Shown: positions 5,411 through 5,537 of the stretch, one piece after another | Layout of the letters: each line of letters starts with the position of its first letter | How positions within the stretch are numbered: position 1 is the stretch's first letter | Assembly: GCA_005773755.1 (NCBI GenBank) | Contig: SXHE01000835.1 | Span: forward strand, 1 to 5,537 | DNA: 5,537 bases | Direction of reading: 5' to 3' | Source: Planctomycetia bacterium | GTDB lineage: Bacteria; Planctomycetota; Planctomycetia; Gemmatales; Gemmataceae | Made by a program: the position numbers and the translations under genes | The notes under the pieces: model-generated | Seen by the model: only the letters and a program-made list of their open reading frames with translations | Told to the model about the DNA's origin: nothing | The model's database searches: none

Positions 5411-5416
5411 ATTCTA
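5411..5416 (-). promoter_or_regulatory. Candidate -10 element of the 36-aa gene
   Basis: TAGAAT on the minus strand matches 5 of 6 bases of the sigma-70 -10 consensus within GC-rich surroundings. The start of transcription would fall near 5404, giving a leader of about 27 nt that contains the Shine-Dalgarno. The -35 region at 17-bp spacing (GTGGGC) does not match the consensus. Confidence 0.4.
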
Positions 5417-5432
5417 TCGGCCCGCACCGCAA

Positions 5433-5454
5433 CGCCCACCCGCGCGGGTGGGCG
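5433..5454. repeat. 22-bp perfect palindrome, possible terminator or operator
   Basis: A perfect, gap-free inverted repeat centred between 5443 and 5444, with half-site CGCCCACCCGC. In RNA it could fold as a 9-bp GC stem with a 4-nt loop. It begins 8 bp past the stop of the minus-strand gene at the right edge, where a terminator would sit. On the minus strand it is followed only by TTGCGG, with no U-tract, so an intrinsic terminator is not clear. It also lies just upstream of the -10 element of the 36-aa gene, so an operator is an alternative. Confidence 0.4.
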
Positions 5455-5462
5455 CACCCGTG

Positions 5463-5537
5463 TCACACGAACAGGATCGAGGTCACGTCGCCGTCGGTCG
5501 CGGTGAAGTCGAGCACCAGCTCGTCGAACAGCGGGAC
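5463..5537 (-). CDS. C-terminal end of a gene running off the right edge
   Basis: The minus-strand frame enters from the right edge and ends at TGA (5465-5463) after 24 visible codons, 'VPLFDELVLDFTATDGDVTSILFV' in two parts: VPLFDELVLDF and TATDGDVTSILFV. Codons are G/C-ending and the stop is followed by a palindrome suited to a gene end. Too little is visible to name a family. Confidence 0.5.
   Translation of the reverse strand, partial: VPLFDELVLDFTATDGDVTSILFV

Noticed and set aside
1..5537. tRNA, rRNA, CRISPR, insertion sequence or toxin-antitoxin system
   Set aside because: I saw no tRNA-like cloverleaf, spaced repeats, terminal inverted repeats with a transposase, or recognisable toxin or antitoxin motifs. 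The overlapping Trp-rich pair was considered as a toxin-antitoxin pair, but neither protein has a known motif and the two are paralogues.

Overview
The window is very GC-rich bacterial DNA. Its third codon positions are strongly biased to G/C, and it carries several protein types typical of large-genome planctomycetes: an orphan WD40 protein with a 'WE..YL'-type linker, small lineage-specific proteins, and a zinc-ribbon methyltransferase. A Gemmata-like planctomycete (Gemmataceae) is my best guess. This is inference from style and content, not a marker-gene identification. I see no mobile element, CRISPR array, tRNA or rRNA.

Layout. Positions 1-650 (minus) hold the N-terminal part of a Rossmann-fold oxidoreductase (Gfo/Idh/MocA or G6PD-like) that runs off the left edge and has an apparent one-base frameshift near 544-546. 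A divergent intergenic region (651-975) carries a candidate extended -10 promoter and a possible 40-codon leader ORF. It leads into a plus-strand pair: a 67-aa proline-rich protein (976-1179) and a membrane-anchored, truncated WD40 protein (1163-2005). These meet gluQRS (glutamyl-Q tRNA(Asp) synthetase, 2008-2946, minus) end to end, with 2 bp between the stops. Upstream of gluQRS, and probably in the same transcription unit, are two overlapping minus-strand genes (2985-3434 and 3431-4210, ATGA overlap). They are paralogous to each other through an unfamiliar Trp-rich module. A second divergent gap (4211-4333) precedes a plus-strand SAM-dependent methyltransferase with an N-terminal zinc ribbon (4334-5266). 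Its stop codon abuts that of a 36-aa, extremely basic minus-strand protein (5267-5377), which has a strong Shine-Dalgarno site and a good -10 hexamer. A 22-bp perfect palindrome (5433-5454) separates it from the last codons of another minus-strand gene at the right edge (5463-5537).

How the parts relate. gluQRS has a well-understood role in modifying queuosine of tRNA(Asp). The two Trp-rich proteins have no function I can assign. Their 4-bp overlap and shared architecture suggest they are made together and may act as a pair, and their proximity to gluQRS may be only co-transcription. The most unusual content is this paralogous pair and the tiny basic protein. The rest is ordinary chromosomal housekeeping or lineage-specific sequence.
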